A stretch of DNA of 64,000 bases, from the NCBI GenBank assembly GCA_947179485.1, contig OX359246.1, positions 52,493,632-52,557,631 on the forward strand. The letters are read 5' to 3'. Shown piece by piece: positions 31,139 through 42,952 of this stretch. The number at the start of each line of letters is the position of its first letter. Within the stretch, counting starts at the first letter, position 1. The notes beneath the pieces were generated by a model. The model worked only from the letters and a program-made list of their open reading frames with translations, was not told where the DNA came from and made no database searches. The DNA comes from Allacma fusca. Taxonomy: Eukaryota; Arthropoda; Collembola; Symphypleona; Sminthuridae. Position numbers and translations under genes: made by a program.

Positions 31139-31770
31139 AATGTTAGATACCCGGGTAGTTAGACCTAATCTCCAAGTATGAATATATAGGGAATAAGTAC
31201 CTCATAATATGACCCTTGAAGGGGAAATACTTTGGTTATGATCTAAGTGTGAAAATTGGAAATAATTAGAAGCATGTAACATATAAGTGTAAGTTCACCT
31301 AATTTGTAACTAGGATACCCGGGTAATAGGCCTAATGTCCAACCATGTGAATACCACTAAAATGTCTTCTTATGGGTAGTAATTGATTTTAAGATACTTA
31401 AATGAAAATGTAAGTGTTAGTTTTTAAGCTAATTTAGGAACATTTTGAGTGATATTAGCACATATATGTACTTAACATGTATTTAGATAGGAAATATTAC
31501 ACAATGTTACCATAGGCATTTCAACTCATGTAGTTGTAAAATGAATAGTTAATATTGTAAATGGAAGCAACAATAGATTTAAGCTAAAATGATTGGATTT
31601 GTGTAATGAATGTATGATATTACATGGATAACTAGGAATGGGAAAATAAGGAAGTCAGATTGAATTTTGGGTGTGAATGGGAAAGACGCGTTGAATAAAG
31701 TTAAATAATTTCAAAGGAAATTTAAGTAATTTTATAAAGTCCTTCTCATCCCATTTACACTGGACAGCAA
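31139..31770 (+). repeat. Candidate BEL/Pao 5' LTR
   Basis: The sequence from TGTTAGATACCCGGG to about ATTTACA precedes the BEL/Pao leader and gag. It includes an AATAAA at about 31693 and an internally repeated ATACCCGGGTA block (31149 and 31315). No second LTR is in the window, so the boundaries are a guess from TG...CA ends. Confidence 0.35.
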
Positions 31771-31958
31771 AGGCTGTCACCTCGTGAGAAGGTGAAGCAA
31801 TTCATTACATTCTACGATACAAGTTACATTTGTGTGCACTGGTCCTTCGAAAGAACAAGTCAAGTTCCAGATATTATTATTACAGTCGAATTGTGGCTGT
31901 AACAGCTGGTCCTTCGAACCGGATATTGGATCCTTAAGTGTACATTTGAAGACTAACA
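31771..31958 (+). promoter_or_regulatory. BEL/Pao 5' leader
   Basis: TGGTCCTTCGAA occurs twice (31839 and 31911), the second as TGGTCCTTCGAACCGGAT. I associate this block with the leader just upstream of gag in BEL/Pao elements. It directly precedes the gag ATG. Confidence 0.5.
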
Positions 31959-32672
31959 ATGAATGAAGAATCTGAAGTTCGCAAAAGCAAGCGCAAGCTT
32001 GGCGAAGAACCCGAGTTCTCGTCCCTGCCGTTACCGGCGCGCAGGAGAGTGGGTGAGAAGCCTAATGAATCTATTGATGGAACTTCCGTTGATGACGATC
32101 GCGTTTCCGTGGCATCCCGTCAAAGCAGCTTTACTACAGCATCATCCCAACGTAGCCAGAGACTAAGAAAAACTCTTCAGGTTGAGCTAGCTTCGTTGAA
32201 GAAGGTTAGTGAAATTGAGTTGGAAATAGAACGACTGGCGCGAGCAAAGGCGATTTAGGAGAAGCGAGCGGATATGGAAAAGCGTATCATCGAAGAAGAT
32301 TTTGAAGATGGTACAACCGGTGATCTGGAGTAGGTCGGAAGAACGGATGCAGCTGGGGCCTTCCAAGAGTTTGGTACGTGCCCGGTTACTGCTGTATTTC
32401 CCAATAACCTTCCTGTAGAAAGAACCAATGAGTGGGTGGAGAAGAATCATCCCGAGAAACCGTCTGAGCTGAAGCAGTTAGTTGACAACATGAGCAAGTT
32501 GATGACCAGGCAGACAGTTCGACGAGATCTACCCGATTTCAATGGAAATCCCGCAGAATGGCCGATGTTTTACAGCCAGTACGAGCGCACAACAAAGGTA
32601 TGTGGCTTGTCAAGTGATGAAAACATGTTAAGATTGCAGAAGAGTCTAAACAATCCATCTAACATAAATTAA
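31959..32672 (+). pseudogene. BEL/Pao gag, 5' part
   Basis: From ATG 31959 a charged, Arg/Lys-rich N-terminal region with a coiled-coil-like stretch ('LRKTLQVELASLKKVSEIEL') runs 99 codons to a TAG. In the adjoining frame from 32436 follows RDLPDFNGNPAEWPMFYSQY, 'ERTTKVCGLSSDENMLRLQK' and 'SLNNPS'. This is the diagnostic BEL/Pao Gag block (LPxFxGDPxEWPxFxSxY...TT..CGFS..EN..RLQK). It breaks off at about 32660, where LINE D sequence begins, so the rest of the element is lost from this position. Gag would form the particle. Two stops and one shift inactivate it. Confidence 0.85.
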
Positions 32673-33640
32673 ACTTTCTATATAAGTACTGTGAAAATAA
32701 TGAACTAGATATTAACTTGTCCATGACCAAAGTAATTGTATTCCGTAAAGGAATAAGACATGTAAGTCCCACAAATGGTATCTAAACGACAAGTCTATCG
32801 AAATTGGTAAAAATCTCGGAATACTATTTTCATCGGCAGGAGTGTTTTACGATGCAATGCTGGGCCGATCATCTAAAGCTAAAAGAGCATTGGGTAATGT
32901 AGTACAGATAGGTGCCCGGGCTGCAATGTACTCTTGGGCAGGAAGGTATAAAATATTTGATACCATTTATAAAAACTTCTTTTTTATACGCCGCTCCTCT
33001 CTGGGCGGTTATATACCTGGATTCAGATAATATAAAAAGCGTTCAGACGAGTTATTTTTAAACAGCTCTTGCGTCTTCCTAAATCTACGGGAAATTATTT
33101 GGTGAGATTCAAAACTGGCAGGGCAAAAATAAAATGTCAAATTATTCTTGATCTCCTGAGACTCTGGTTTAAGATATTAACGATGGATAAGACCAGGATG
33201 CCTAGAATTTGCTATGATAGACTTATCGAACTAGACAATTGTGGAATGCTATGCAAGTCTCACAATTGGGTGGGCGATGTCTCCAAAATTTTAAACAGTC
33301 TGGGGTTCGAAGACGTTTTTCCTAAGCAGTGTCCGGTGTAACTGGCAGATAAAATCAAGGACATAATGAACTCAGTTTAGAGCATAATATGCGATATGAA
33401 CAGAATCCTTAACTCCTCGTCTTACACTTTGTACAAATTAGTTGATGATTAATGATAAATGCAAGCAGCATCTAAATACCCACATTCCATTGTCACTCAA
33501 AGCCCAACTGTGTCAGTTCCGACTCAACATCAGCAGGTTAATTTATTTGAACTGTATTATATTTAATGAAGAATATTGTAAGCTATGTGGCCCTCCTACA
33601 CGTTATGACATTGAGCACATTCTGTATGACTGCAAAATTG
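32660..33640 (+). pseudogene. LINE D reverse transcriptase C-terminal region
   Basis: Broken plus-strand frames give 'NLSMTKVIVFRKG', the end of the palm, and later 'FIKTSFLYAAPLWAVIYLDS' as thumb. The C-terminal domain follows with 'SKILNSLGFEDVFPKQCPV' (33265-33340). A zinc-like end, 'CKLCGPPTRYDIEHILYDCK' (C-x2-C...H...C), is typical of many LINE C-termini, just before the hAT insertion. Downstream of that insertion (34635-34735) the same frame goes on as 'YLFDIRAKYFSHTSRDYILV'. At least five breaks are present. Confidence 0.7.
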
Positions 33641-34634
33641 AAAATGCCATGGCATTTTTGGCATTATGCCTGCCATTATTTTCATTTTACGGCATTTTTG
33701 GCACTTTGGTTATTTTGGGCATAATCAATCTAGGACAGGCATTTTGGGCATTTTCGCCCCGATTTTCTCGATGTGAACTTTAGGCTATTTACCAATTTTG
33801 CATACTATATCCAAAAACAGTATCTTTAAATAGACAATTCTATGAAAAGCAAATCATTATTTTACATTTTATATTATTAAGATCTCGTTTGCATGCATGC
33901 TGATGTGCGCTAATAGGAATTCGCGAGCAAACATTATTGTAAAGAGGTAACACAACAATATCTAAAACTGACAGGAATTCCATTGTTTATATACTGAACA
34001 ACATCAAAAAGTAATTTTTGCATTGCAAAATATTGAACGCTTAAAATTAGTGTTTTACATGGAATAATAAACATTTACTATACAAGCTCTAAGTTTTTAT
34101 GTAATACAATTCTAAAATCCAAAATTCGTTATCAAGGAAACTTAATTTGTATAGGCATTTTTGTAATGTATTTTTCCCTATTATCAAAATCTGAAACATT
34201 TCCAGGCAGTGGTCAAAGCTTTCTTTTAAACCCCGTGAAGTCTTCTTAGATAATAGGGTTGAGTTTTTGCAAATTTTAAAAGCAAATAAATATTGCAAAA
34301 TTTTTAACGATTTTTGAAATGTTTTCCTGATCGACCATAAATAATGTATTAGGACAATTGGATTTTTTGAAAAATCAACATTAAAACTTTCTTCAGATTG
34401 GATGGGATTGAATATGCCACAAACTCCCATGTTTACGCTACGGGATCAATAATGGTCATAGTGTATATATGTTTTTCAATGTTCATGTTCACATGTTTTG
34501 CAAAATGCCGAATATGTCTGCCCAAAATGCAAGGCATTTTCAAAGTAAGGCATTTTCGGTGTTTTCGGCATTTTGAGGGTATTTTCAGGTGGGCAGGCTT
34601 AAAACCCAGGGCATTTTCATTTTTGCAACCCTGA
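33640..34634. mobile_element. hAT non-autonomous element 3, copy A
   Basis: The right end TTTTTGCAACCCTG matches copy B at 52.6 kb, as do the GGCATTTTCGG-type words filling both sides. The right end is followed by ACTGCAAG, and the left end is preceded by ACTGCA, consistent with a target duplication. The outermost CAGGGT of the left end is missing. It splits the C-terminal domain of LINE D. Confidence 0.78.
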
Positions 34635-34734
34635 CTGCAAGTACTTATTTGATATTAGAGCTAAGTACTTTTCACATACTTCAAGAGACTACATCCTAGT
34701 GCTTCGTAATATTTGTAACGCCGACTTGAATCTA

Positions 34735-35703
34735 CAGTGAGCACAGTATATTTATCCGCCCCTGTGTGGTTCAATCTTTATTATTGAATAACTTTAAACA
34801 TATGAGGCATGGAACATCGACAATTACCTTAAATTTATTGTAGGTACTTCGTCATAGGTTTATATATATACTATATTTTTCATCATTTACCATTTGTGGG
34901 TCAAATAAATCATATTGAACCTGCCTATGACCCAGCTGGCATGATCTGTGCCCTAGGTCGCTCTGCTGCCTTTGTCTGCTTAAGCAAAATGTTGTTTCCA
35001 CTTTGCACTATCAAGGTTTCGTGTCTGATCACGAACGAAATTCTTAGAATTTCGTTCAAAATCTTTTAGACTATAATTATTTGAACCTTCTGATCAATTT
35101 TGAGGCACATCGTTCGGCGGAGTCAACTAGGCGGGGGCCGGCGGGTTCTCCCTCCAATATTGAACAACTCGGGTGGTGTCCCATAATTAAGGTAAGCATG
35201 AACAAAAATTTTTTCGACCGTTTTTAGGTCGAATAATTAAAAATAACGTTTTTGTAGAATATTTTTGTTTCTGTTCTACCAAAATTGTTTAAATAATTTT
35301 TAAGCATAATTAATTCCAAAATTTCAACATTTTACCTGTTAATGGGCCTGGATCACACTGATATTTTTAAAATATCCCAAATCAAAAATTTTTCTACTTC
35401 ACTTAGCTTCTGGAATCTATATGCTTCCCAGAAGCTTCAAAAATAATTTTCCCAGGTCACCAGGGGGTCACGACACCAGGGGCGGATAAACAATTTTGGC
35501 GTCATTTTTACATGGTGCGACGCTTTGGTGGATTTAAATTTGGCGGGGACCATATTATAATAAATTATAATATAGAAATAATTTGGTAACATTAGTACCT
35601 ACAATTTAAGGTAATTGTCGATGTTCCATGCCTCATAGGTTTAAAGTTATTCAATGTTAAAGATTGAACCACATAGGAGCGGATAAATATACTGTGCTCT
35701 CTG
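34735..35703. mobile_element. Element with TIRs of about 105 bp and TA duplication
   Basis: The first 105 bp and the last 105 bp are near-perfect inverted copies, beginning CAGTGAGCACAGTATATTTA and CAGAGAGCACAGTATATTTA when both are read inward. They are flanked by TA (34733-34734 and 35704-35705). Such ends fit a Tc1/mariner/pogo-type derivative. The middle has no transposase; it contains poly-A/T runs and a short GC-rich patch near 35120-35170. Confidence 0.85.
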
Positions 35704-35827
35704 TATGTAAACAATTCGCCTTCTTTCTAATTTCATGCATTCAATTATGTGTATCTATGTAATGCATTATGGGTAAGCCCGATTAAATGCAATAAAATGT
35801 CCGAATAGGCCTTGATTGATTGATTGA

Positions 35828-37709
35828 CTTATAGGAGCTATTAGGGGGTGCAAATGATTATGGTCACCCAGCAGATGTCGCAAGCTTTTACTTCGGGGTT
35901 TCTGAACATATGTATGTATAAGTATTGGTATCTGTTTACACAACACCTTATTTAATTTTCTTAGAACTAACGGATGACCGGTTCTCCTTAAAAACATACT
36001 TTTTATCTAATACATTTACACATACTTTTACCCCTGCAAATTTGAGTTGCCCTAGGCCATGGATTCTTTATTTTTCTTTCGGATAGAAAAGCAGACACCA
36101 CGGCATTCGCAATAGGAATGCATTGTGAAGCCTGTCATCGTTTGCAGTACCTAACAGTACTGAGACTTCGATAAGGATAAGTATAAATAATAATATAATT
36201 GAGGTAATTAAATAAAGGAAAAGTTAATACGCAATATTTATTTGTATGCATATTTGTGTATATGTACTGAAATGAATCTTACAGAAATTTTTTTTAAGTG
36301 ATCTCAAAATGCAGACTAATAGAAAATACTTCTTACTAGGCACTTTTTTATTTTTTCGCCTGTGAACTATTATTGCAATTTTATTGTAGAACAAATTTAG
36401 TCAAGTATTTAAATTTCGATGAACACATCCGTTATAAATATTAATTCAGCGTTATCTAAATCATAAATGTATTATACATATATTGAAATATTTTTGGCAA
36501 CAGGAAATCTGCTAACTGAATGAAGTAGCATTTTTGTGGGCTTTGATGTACCAATTAGACAAGGTTTGTTCTTTAGAGTAAAGACAGGATAACAATGCAA
36601 TACTTTCACAATCAAAGCAATACTTACGTATGTGGGCACATACTTGACATTTCTGACTCTGGTGTTTTCTTTCATTTTCAAATTATGTTGTTAAAACAAA
36701 TTCAAGTTGCATTTACCGTGATTCCAAATTCTTAAATATATATGTAAAGTTTTTTAAAAGATGTCTATCTGGTAATCTAATACAAACAATTGTTCAGTTA
36801 TAGTACAATGCCCTTTAATAATAAGGATACATTCTTATGCAAAACGCATGAAACATTATAAATTTCCTATTTGTCTTGTGAGATTTAAATTATGGCTGAA
36901 ATTAAGCAAGTGTCGAAGGTCAGAAAGAAGTGTATACTGTTCAACCTACATAACAGTATTCAACCATATTAAATATATGTCAGTATGTGTTAGCAATACG
37001 TCATGCGAAACTTGAAGAATGACAAAATTGGTAAGAAAGTTTCGTGCTTCAATCAAATTTATTGCAAGAACCAAGTTGATAACAATAGCCTTTAGAAACT
37101 CGGAATCTTATTGAATGGAAAAATGCTATACTTGAACTTCATGAAGCTGAATATTTCACAGTTCGTTGAATTATGCTAAACATGTATGTACATAAGTGAA
37201 TATAATAAATAGTGTACGAAGCACAACAACACGCGTACTCTTGGTGTGCTACAAAAGAATCAAGCCATTAAATGATGCATTAGTTCTAGACACAACACAA
37301 CCCTGCAAAACCATATTGGCTCAGCATGTTGTTGCTCTTTATTTTGTAATCTGTTCCAACCTTACATTCTTTCGAGTGTCGCACATATTAACAAGTTAGG
37401 ACTAGCTCGACCCTTGACCCAAATAGGTAAGACCAAATGCATGGATATGATCAGAAGTATACATGTATAATTAAATTGGGATGTAATTCAATATACATTA
37501 ATAAGTGATTTGATAAACTTGGCTCCCTTGTTTACAAAATAGAAAAACTATATGAAAGTGACAGCCAAAACATTTCGTTTTTGCGTGTGTTACACTTTGC
37601 ATGTATACGGTCAGAGTTCATAATATTTTCTCCATTTTACCGTTGTCTTTTAACCTTCAGTTCTTGAAAGAACGCTTGAATATATGTAAACCTTTCTTAG
37701 ATTTTTGTA
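35828..37709. other. No gene seen
   Basis: Nearly 1.9 kb of AT-rich sequence. A minus-strand frame near 36480-36680 has a short Cys-rich stretch in a neighbouring frame ('QKCQVCAHIRKYCFDCES') but nothing assignable. No repeat unit or inverted ends were noticed. Confidence 0.4.
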
Positions 37710-37850
37710 CCATGGACATTAGCATTGGTTGGTTCCATGGTCATGAGAATTGGTTTTCTCCATAGTCATGAGCATTGGTTTATTCCACGATCATGAGCAT
37801 TGGTTTGTTCCATGGTCGTGAGCATTTGTTTGTTCCTTGGTCATTAGCTA
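37710..37850. repeat. 25-bp minisatellite, about six units
   Basis: Units based on CCATGGTCATGAGCATTGG plus TTTGTT, each 25 bp with a few changes. The array ends immediately before the left inverted repeat of the next element. Confidence 0.85.
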
Positions 37851-37854
37851 TGTT

Positions 37855-39175
37855 GCCCACCATGGAGTATTGGTCTCGTATTGGTCGGATATATTCCCTC
37901 GGAGATATTCCCTCCGGAGACAACCCCTCAGATATAATCCCTCCGTAGATAATCCCTCCACAAATGGAGATAATCCCTCTGTCTGAAACAACAGAAGTAC
38001 GTTTCCATGGCATCGCTATGTAGTCAATAAATAAGATCAACGCCGGATTAATATATTTAATTCGATTAAAAACTACAGTGATAATCGCAAATAGTAGTAA
38101 CGGTCAGCAGATTTAAGGTCAGTATTACATTTCGGGAGTAATCAAATGGGAAATGAAATCAAAACATTTGCAATTTACAGCGATTTATTTGTACATAATA
38201 TATGAAGAACACAAGCATAATTAAAGTTAAAGTATTCGTGTAAAAACATTGAAACATAATTGATGAGTCAGTCAATCGTGGAACTCTCCTGAAGAAAGTC
38301 GTGAAGGCAATGCTGAATAGCTTCGAGGAATGGAATGGCTGTAAATTAGCGACCGCTGCTAGGTCTTCTACTTTGTCTAGAACTTGTGCACTTGTAATCA
38401 GCCTACTTTCAGTAACCATTTTCTTTCCCTCGTTTAATATTTTACGAGCTGCAATTCTGTAAATAACTAATTATGTACATAGATACAGATTATGAATACA
38501 AAATTTTTTAGGTCTGAAACGATCATTTACGTGAATTTAGTTAGTTTGTATTGACTTACTTTTCAACCTTTGGCGGATGTGTGTGCTCGCCCGTTAAAAA
38601 CGAACCATATGCGGTGACATGGATTCTGGATGAGCAGCAACAATTTCTATATTCTAAGCAACGGTACGAAACACCGACTGAAATATTTCTGTTCTTCTCA
38701 ACCAGATAATTTTCAACTTCTAAAAGTTGATTGATGCGATTTCCAACTACGTAACTGACGTTACCTGTCTCATCTTGAAACGGAGCAAGTAGGAAAAGCA
38801 GTGTTTTTGAATTTAATCGGGAGCATGTGGCTGATTTTTACTGATTGACCGAGTGTCATTCATTTTGAACTATAGAGCATTGCATTTTACTTACTTAAGC
38901 TAGTCAATGTAATTGGCGAAATAGAAATTCCCGTAGTTTCTTATTACCTTTGTTATGAGTTGGATGCAACGAATCAAGAATCACAGTTGTTATAGCAACT
39001 GCAATCTAACAATAAGTTGCAGTGACTTGTGCTGTCGTTCAGCCAACCCATGCGACGGAGGGATAATCTCCAACTGCAGGAGGGAATATATCCGGAGAGA
39101 ATATATCCGGAGGGATTATCACCGGAGGGGAAATGTCGGAGGGCTTATCTCCATACTCCGGTGGAAGTTGGCTTG
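37855..39175. mobile_element. Long-TIR element carrying a FLYWCH gene
   Basis: The left 125 bp and right 130 bp are imperfect inverted copies made of ATTCCCTCCGGAG and GATAATCCCTCC-type words. Both start near CCACC(AT)GGAGTAT. Length (1.3 kb), long TIRs and a FLYWCH gene inside suggest a Mutator-like (MULE) derivative. A 9-bp duplication could not be confirmed. Confidence 0.6.
38159..38820 (-). CDS. Two-exon FLYWCH zinc-finger protein
   Basis: Exon 1 (about 38820-38560) reads 'YRCLEYRNCCCSSRIHV' and 'GEHTHPPKVEK'. This matches the FLYWCH finger order: aromatic, C, C, then H-x-H. A GTAAGT donor at 38559 and a TTACAG acceptor at 38457 bound a 103-bp intron. Splicing joins the finger in frame to 'ARKILNEGKKMVTESRLITS', which then runs to a stop at 38159. 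FLYWCH fingers bind DNA and are common in MULE transposases and in genes derived from them. No DDE catalytic region is present. No ATG lies in the exon 1 frame, so a 5' exon or start is missing. The frame is unbroken apart from the intron, unusual in this window. Confidence 0.6.
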
Positions 39176-39504
39176 GTGGAAGATTTTCTATTTTTAAATC
39201 AGGGACAGTTGACCGCAGTTACAGTTGTATCAGTGGTATTTGGCCTAAGAACCTCCCTTATCGAGGTAGTGCACCGTATATACAAAAGGTATGCTTTATT
39301 TAAGTTTCGCCTCGCAATTCTGGATGTTTGCTCCCAATTCTGAAGACTTTGATAAAATTGAAAACAAATGAAATTTGATACAGTACTAGTGCTTTCAAAT
39401 ATTTTTATAACCACCAAATCTACAAAATAAAATATTCCAAAATTGATTCTCTGCACTTTCTTTAATAATTGGGATCCTCATGTCAAGTTGATTCAGATAC
39501 TGTA

Positions 39505-40285
39505 TGTGTAACTCGCGTCTTCGGAGAAAACTCCACGGGAGTTATTTACGCCTGGGTGGAGATTATTACGTGGAGATTACGCGGAGAAAATTCCGCCGGA
39601 GATTTTTACGCCACGTGAGAGAAATTTACTCGGAGAAAGTTACTTCGGAGATTATCGTGCTTCATTGTCAGCTATATCCAGAAGAAACAATTTAACTGTT
39701 AGGGGTAATATTTTCAGTAAAATATTGCAACACTGCCAGTACAAATTGTGCCAGCGACAGTAGTCATAAAATGCACCAAATCCGTACAGCACCAGCAATC
39801 CAGCAGCAATAATTTACAATTCTTTCATCTAGTGCTCTCTCTAGTCCTCTAGTGACAAAGAATTTTATTTACTAAGAATCTGCTATGCGGATTTCATACA
39901 TTTGTCAGTGTTGTACCGCCTTTATTGATTTGCGTTAATCAATGACAATATGTATTGAAAGTAACGAGTCGATAAATGCAGCCCTGGACTGAAAGCTGAA
40001 ATTTAATTTGTTGAAGTCACCTCATCTTTGACCATCTCATCTTCATGACATTTATTTGTAGTGGTATACCAATCATTATGGTTGGCATTATGAGTTTAAA
40101 GAATTCACTGGCACAATTTGTACTGGCAGTGTCTCACTATATTCTATTGAAAATAATAACCTTGGCAGTTAAATTGTTTTTTCCGAATGCAGTTGAAAAT
40201 GCAGCAGTTTTCGCTGCGTAAATAGCTCCTCGTAAAAATCCCCGGCGGAGTTTTCTCGTAACTCCGTAACTCGCCCTGATGTTTG
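39505..40285. mobile_element. Foldback element with long imperfect inverted arms
   Basis: The left arm (about 39505-39790) and right arm (about 40070-40285) are inverted copies. Matching outer words are GGAGAAAACTCC, ATTTTTACG and TTATTTACGC. Matching inner words are AACAATTTAACTG and ACTGCCAGTACAAATTGTGCC. About 280 bp of spacer holds no gene. No target duplication was identified. Confidence 0.7.
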
Positions 40286-41487
40286 TAAAGCCGGTGTTAA
40301 TTGTTGATATCGAATCACTTTAAAAATTAAATATATCACGAATTATTTGGCCCTTGGAACACAAAATAGTTAATAGATTTCTTGGTAAGGGTGATAACTA
40401 ACAAATCTTAGCCGAATTTTCCTAGCATCCGTGATTATTTTTGTCCCGGCGACTCAAAACAATTCCCATTTTGTGTCTTGTGGAAGCTTTGACAGTAAAG
40501 AGAGTATTTGTAAAGAAATTTATGCTAAAAATTTAAAGTATAACTATTTTTTAATAAATTTTCACCTTCTCTCATATTTCAAGTCATTTAGAGAAATTTG
40601 TTGCTAAAATCTGAGAAACGGCTGCAAACAGACGGCACAGTTTATTTTTGCTCCTTACGTAATTCAATTAAATTCCATACCAGGTGATTTCACTGCAACA
40701 CTGACTGAACATGATGACAATAAGCATTAATTTTGTTATTTAATAAGTGACATTAGTAAGTGGCTTATTTTCTTATTTCTTAAGTGATTTCAGTTAATTA
40801 ATTTGGAATATATACTATATGCATTTACGTTGTATTTAGCTATACCAATATAAATTTGGGTCAAATATTAATTTATATTCTCTAAAGGGTATCCAGAGGA
40901 TCATGAACAAGTATGTATTCAATTCAATACACCAAATATTTCCTCGGGTCATGGGCGAAAGCCTACAATACCTTACAATGAATAAATAAAATAATAATAA
41001 TAAGTTGCTAACTTAAATGACTACTTAATATACTCATGCTTATGAATGTTTTTTTATAATAATGGTTAGTTAAGGCATGAATACCCTAAATTCTCCCTAC
41101 AAGTAGTTCTTGTAAATTAACCGCCAATTCAAGGAGTGTGTGGCTATTAACATTTCGCGCTCTTCAGCTCTCAAGCACTAATAGATACCGGAGTACAAAA
41201 ATTCCAAAAGGAGTCCTTTCAATTACAATCAATATCAATCATTCTTTCAATTTCAATACATACGAGCACTGCACAGCCAGCATTTGCTGGCTCAGAAAGG
41301 CAAATGTAAATAGCGAAGGCAGTAAAGTTGTATGCAATAGCTAGCTGCACAGCGCTATGGTCGTCGACATTCGATGCATCTAGCGCGCGCGAAAATTTGA
41401 TTCTTACCATCACGGTCACTATCAACTCTTTCAACTTAGAAGAGAGGATCGTGCGTCGTATAATTGTGTGCTTGAGTCGGATTCAAC
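40286..41487. other. No gene seen; possible LTR-like flank
   Basis: 40286-41100 shows nothing. From about 41110 the sequence (TGTAAATTAACCGCC onward) together with 42455-42590 after the hAT insertion, which has CAAATAAAATAAATT near its end, could be one solo LTR split by that hAT. No repeat copy confirms this. Confidence 0.25.
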
Positions 41488-42454
41488 CAGTGCTCGGCAC
41501 GGGTACGAAAAGTCGGTACCCATACCCGTATCCGTACCCGAAGTGTGTGTATTGCAATGTTTGATATCTATACCCGTACCCATAACCGAGTATCCGGGTA
41601 CACATTTTTCATACCCGTACCCGCAACGTAATCTCAAACCATGTACCTGTACCCACATTGTACCCGTACCTGAAAAATACTCGAAAATTGTACCCATACC
41701 CGGGTATCTCAGTGTCGTACCCGTACTCGTACTCGGGTACTTTATCCATATTTGTCTAAATGTAGTACATAGGACGTTATGTGTAATAATGAATGAAACC
41801 TTAGTGTGACATTTTGAATAGCTAGAGCGGTATTTGATACTGTATATTTCAGTGAAGAGTAGAAAAGCTAGAAGCGTTTTTGATTAGGAATAAAATTAAC
41901 TTGCATACTTGCAGATTCATCAAAACATTACCAACCGTACACAATTTCGCTGAATCCTATTCTCCACTTCTATTTTGTTATTATTTCTCGTTTGTGTTTA
42001 TTTATTTATACCTCCTAAAACATGCTTCCCTGAAAGCACATTTTTTAACTATAGTCTAAAAGACATTTAGTGTATGTTGTAAGGTTAAAAGGGTATTAAT
42101 AATGAGCTATATGTATTCAGAAACACTAAAAATACCGACAGAAGTTTCCATCGTACGGGCATGATGGCATATAATTCATCAAAATGTCTCAATTCTCAAC
42201 GTATCGAAATACTCGGGTGCAATGGTCGTGGGTACGAGTAAATGGCCCCATTATACCCGTACCCGGTGGATATATACCCATTTTGAAATCCTTGTACTCG
42301 TACCCATACCCGTAACCGTACCCGAAATTTTGAGCCGACCAAAAAGTACCCGGGTAGTACCCGAAATTTATCGGGTACACAAAATCGGTACCCGAGTAGA
42401 ACCCATACCCGTACCCTTTTACCCGAGTATTACCCATACCCATGCCGAGCACTG
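41488..42454. mobile_element. hAT non-autonomous element 4
   Basis: The ends CAGTGCTCGGCACGGGTACG and CATGCCGAGCACTG are inverted copies flanked by the exact 8-bp duplication GATTCAAC (41480-41487 and 42455-42462). Length is 967 bp. About 200-250 bp at each end is filled with TACCCGTACCCG-type words, pointing in one orientation on the left and continuing on the right. The middle is AT-rich without genes. Confidence 0.93.
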
Positions 42455-42462
42455 GATTCAAC

Positions 42463-42952
42463 CCAACTCCAGCATACACCATTTCTGTCTCCAATCTTTT
42501 CAGTTGTTTTGTTTGTATTTTTCGGTTTGTATGTAATTATAAGTTTGTAAACTTGTGCAAATAAAATAAATTAACAGTACAAAATAATATAATTGTTAAA
42601 ACAGCATGCATTCGGAATTTTTATGTTAATATGGTGGTAATGGCTGTTCTCAATTTCGATTTCTATTGTAGAACACAAGGAGCGGTATATAACCACAGAT
42701 CCATTGTTTCATCCGAAGGCGAGTTGAGTTGACCTGTTGGATTTGCCACAGGTAGAAAGTGGTTGCGACCATTTGGACCAACCATAGGTGGAGCGTTGGG
42801 GAGTCCCAATGGTTTTTACCAAGGGTTTAGAATTGGGGAGACCCATTGGGTTTGAAAACGGTGGAGAGTGGTTGGGACCCATTGGTTCAACCGAAGAAGG
42901 AGAGGTGAGTTATGTCAGGGACAAAATTTTGATCACTTTTGAATATACTTAC
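42463..42952 (+). other. Exon-like open stretch with a splice-donor match
   Basis: Around 42720-42905 the plus strand holds a GC-richer stretch with degenerate repeats of GGGACCCATTGG. A frame reading 'GGEWLGPIGSTEEGEVSYV' is followed by GAGAG|GTGAGT, a good splice-donor match. I cannot name a protein. It could be a host exon or a degenerate satellite. Confidence 0.25.

Larger units (their letters stand above)
32660..35827 (+). mobile_element. LINE D, 5'-truncated, with two nested insertions
   Basis: Begins inside the reverse transcriptase region ('NLSMTKVIVFRKG') directly after the BEL gag. It continues through the thumb and C-terminal domain and ends in ATAAAATGTCCGAATAGGCC plus a GATT-repeat tail at about 35813-35827. 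It is interrupted by a hAT element (33.64-34.63 kb) and a long-TIR element (34.74-35.70 kb). The coding frame resumes cleanly after the first of these. Confidence 0.78.

Noticed and set aside
36472..36720. piggyBac-type cysteine-rich C-terminus on the minus strand
   Set aside because: Only a short Cys cluster matches loosely. There are no upstream transposase motifs and no TTAA-flanked ends.
41488..42454. Coding sequence from frames full of Tyr/Pro/Val or Gly/Tyr repeats
   Set aside because: They are translations of TACCCG-type repeats in hAT element 4, open on both strands only because of the repeat.
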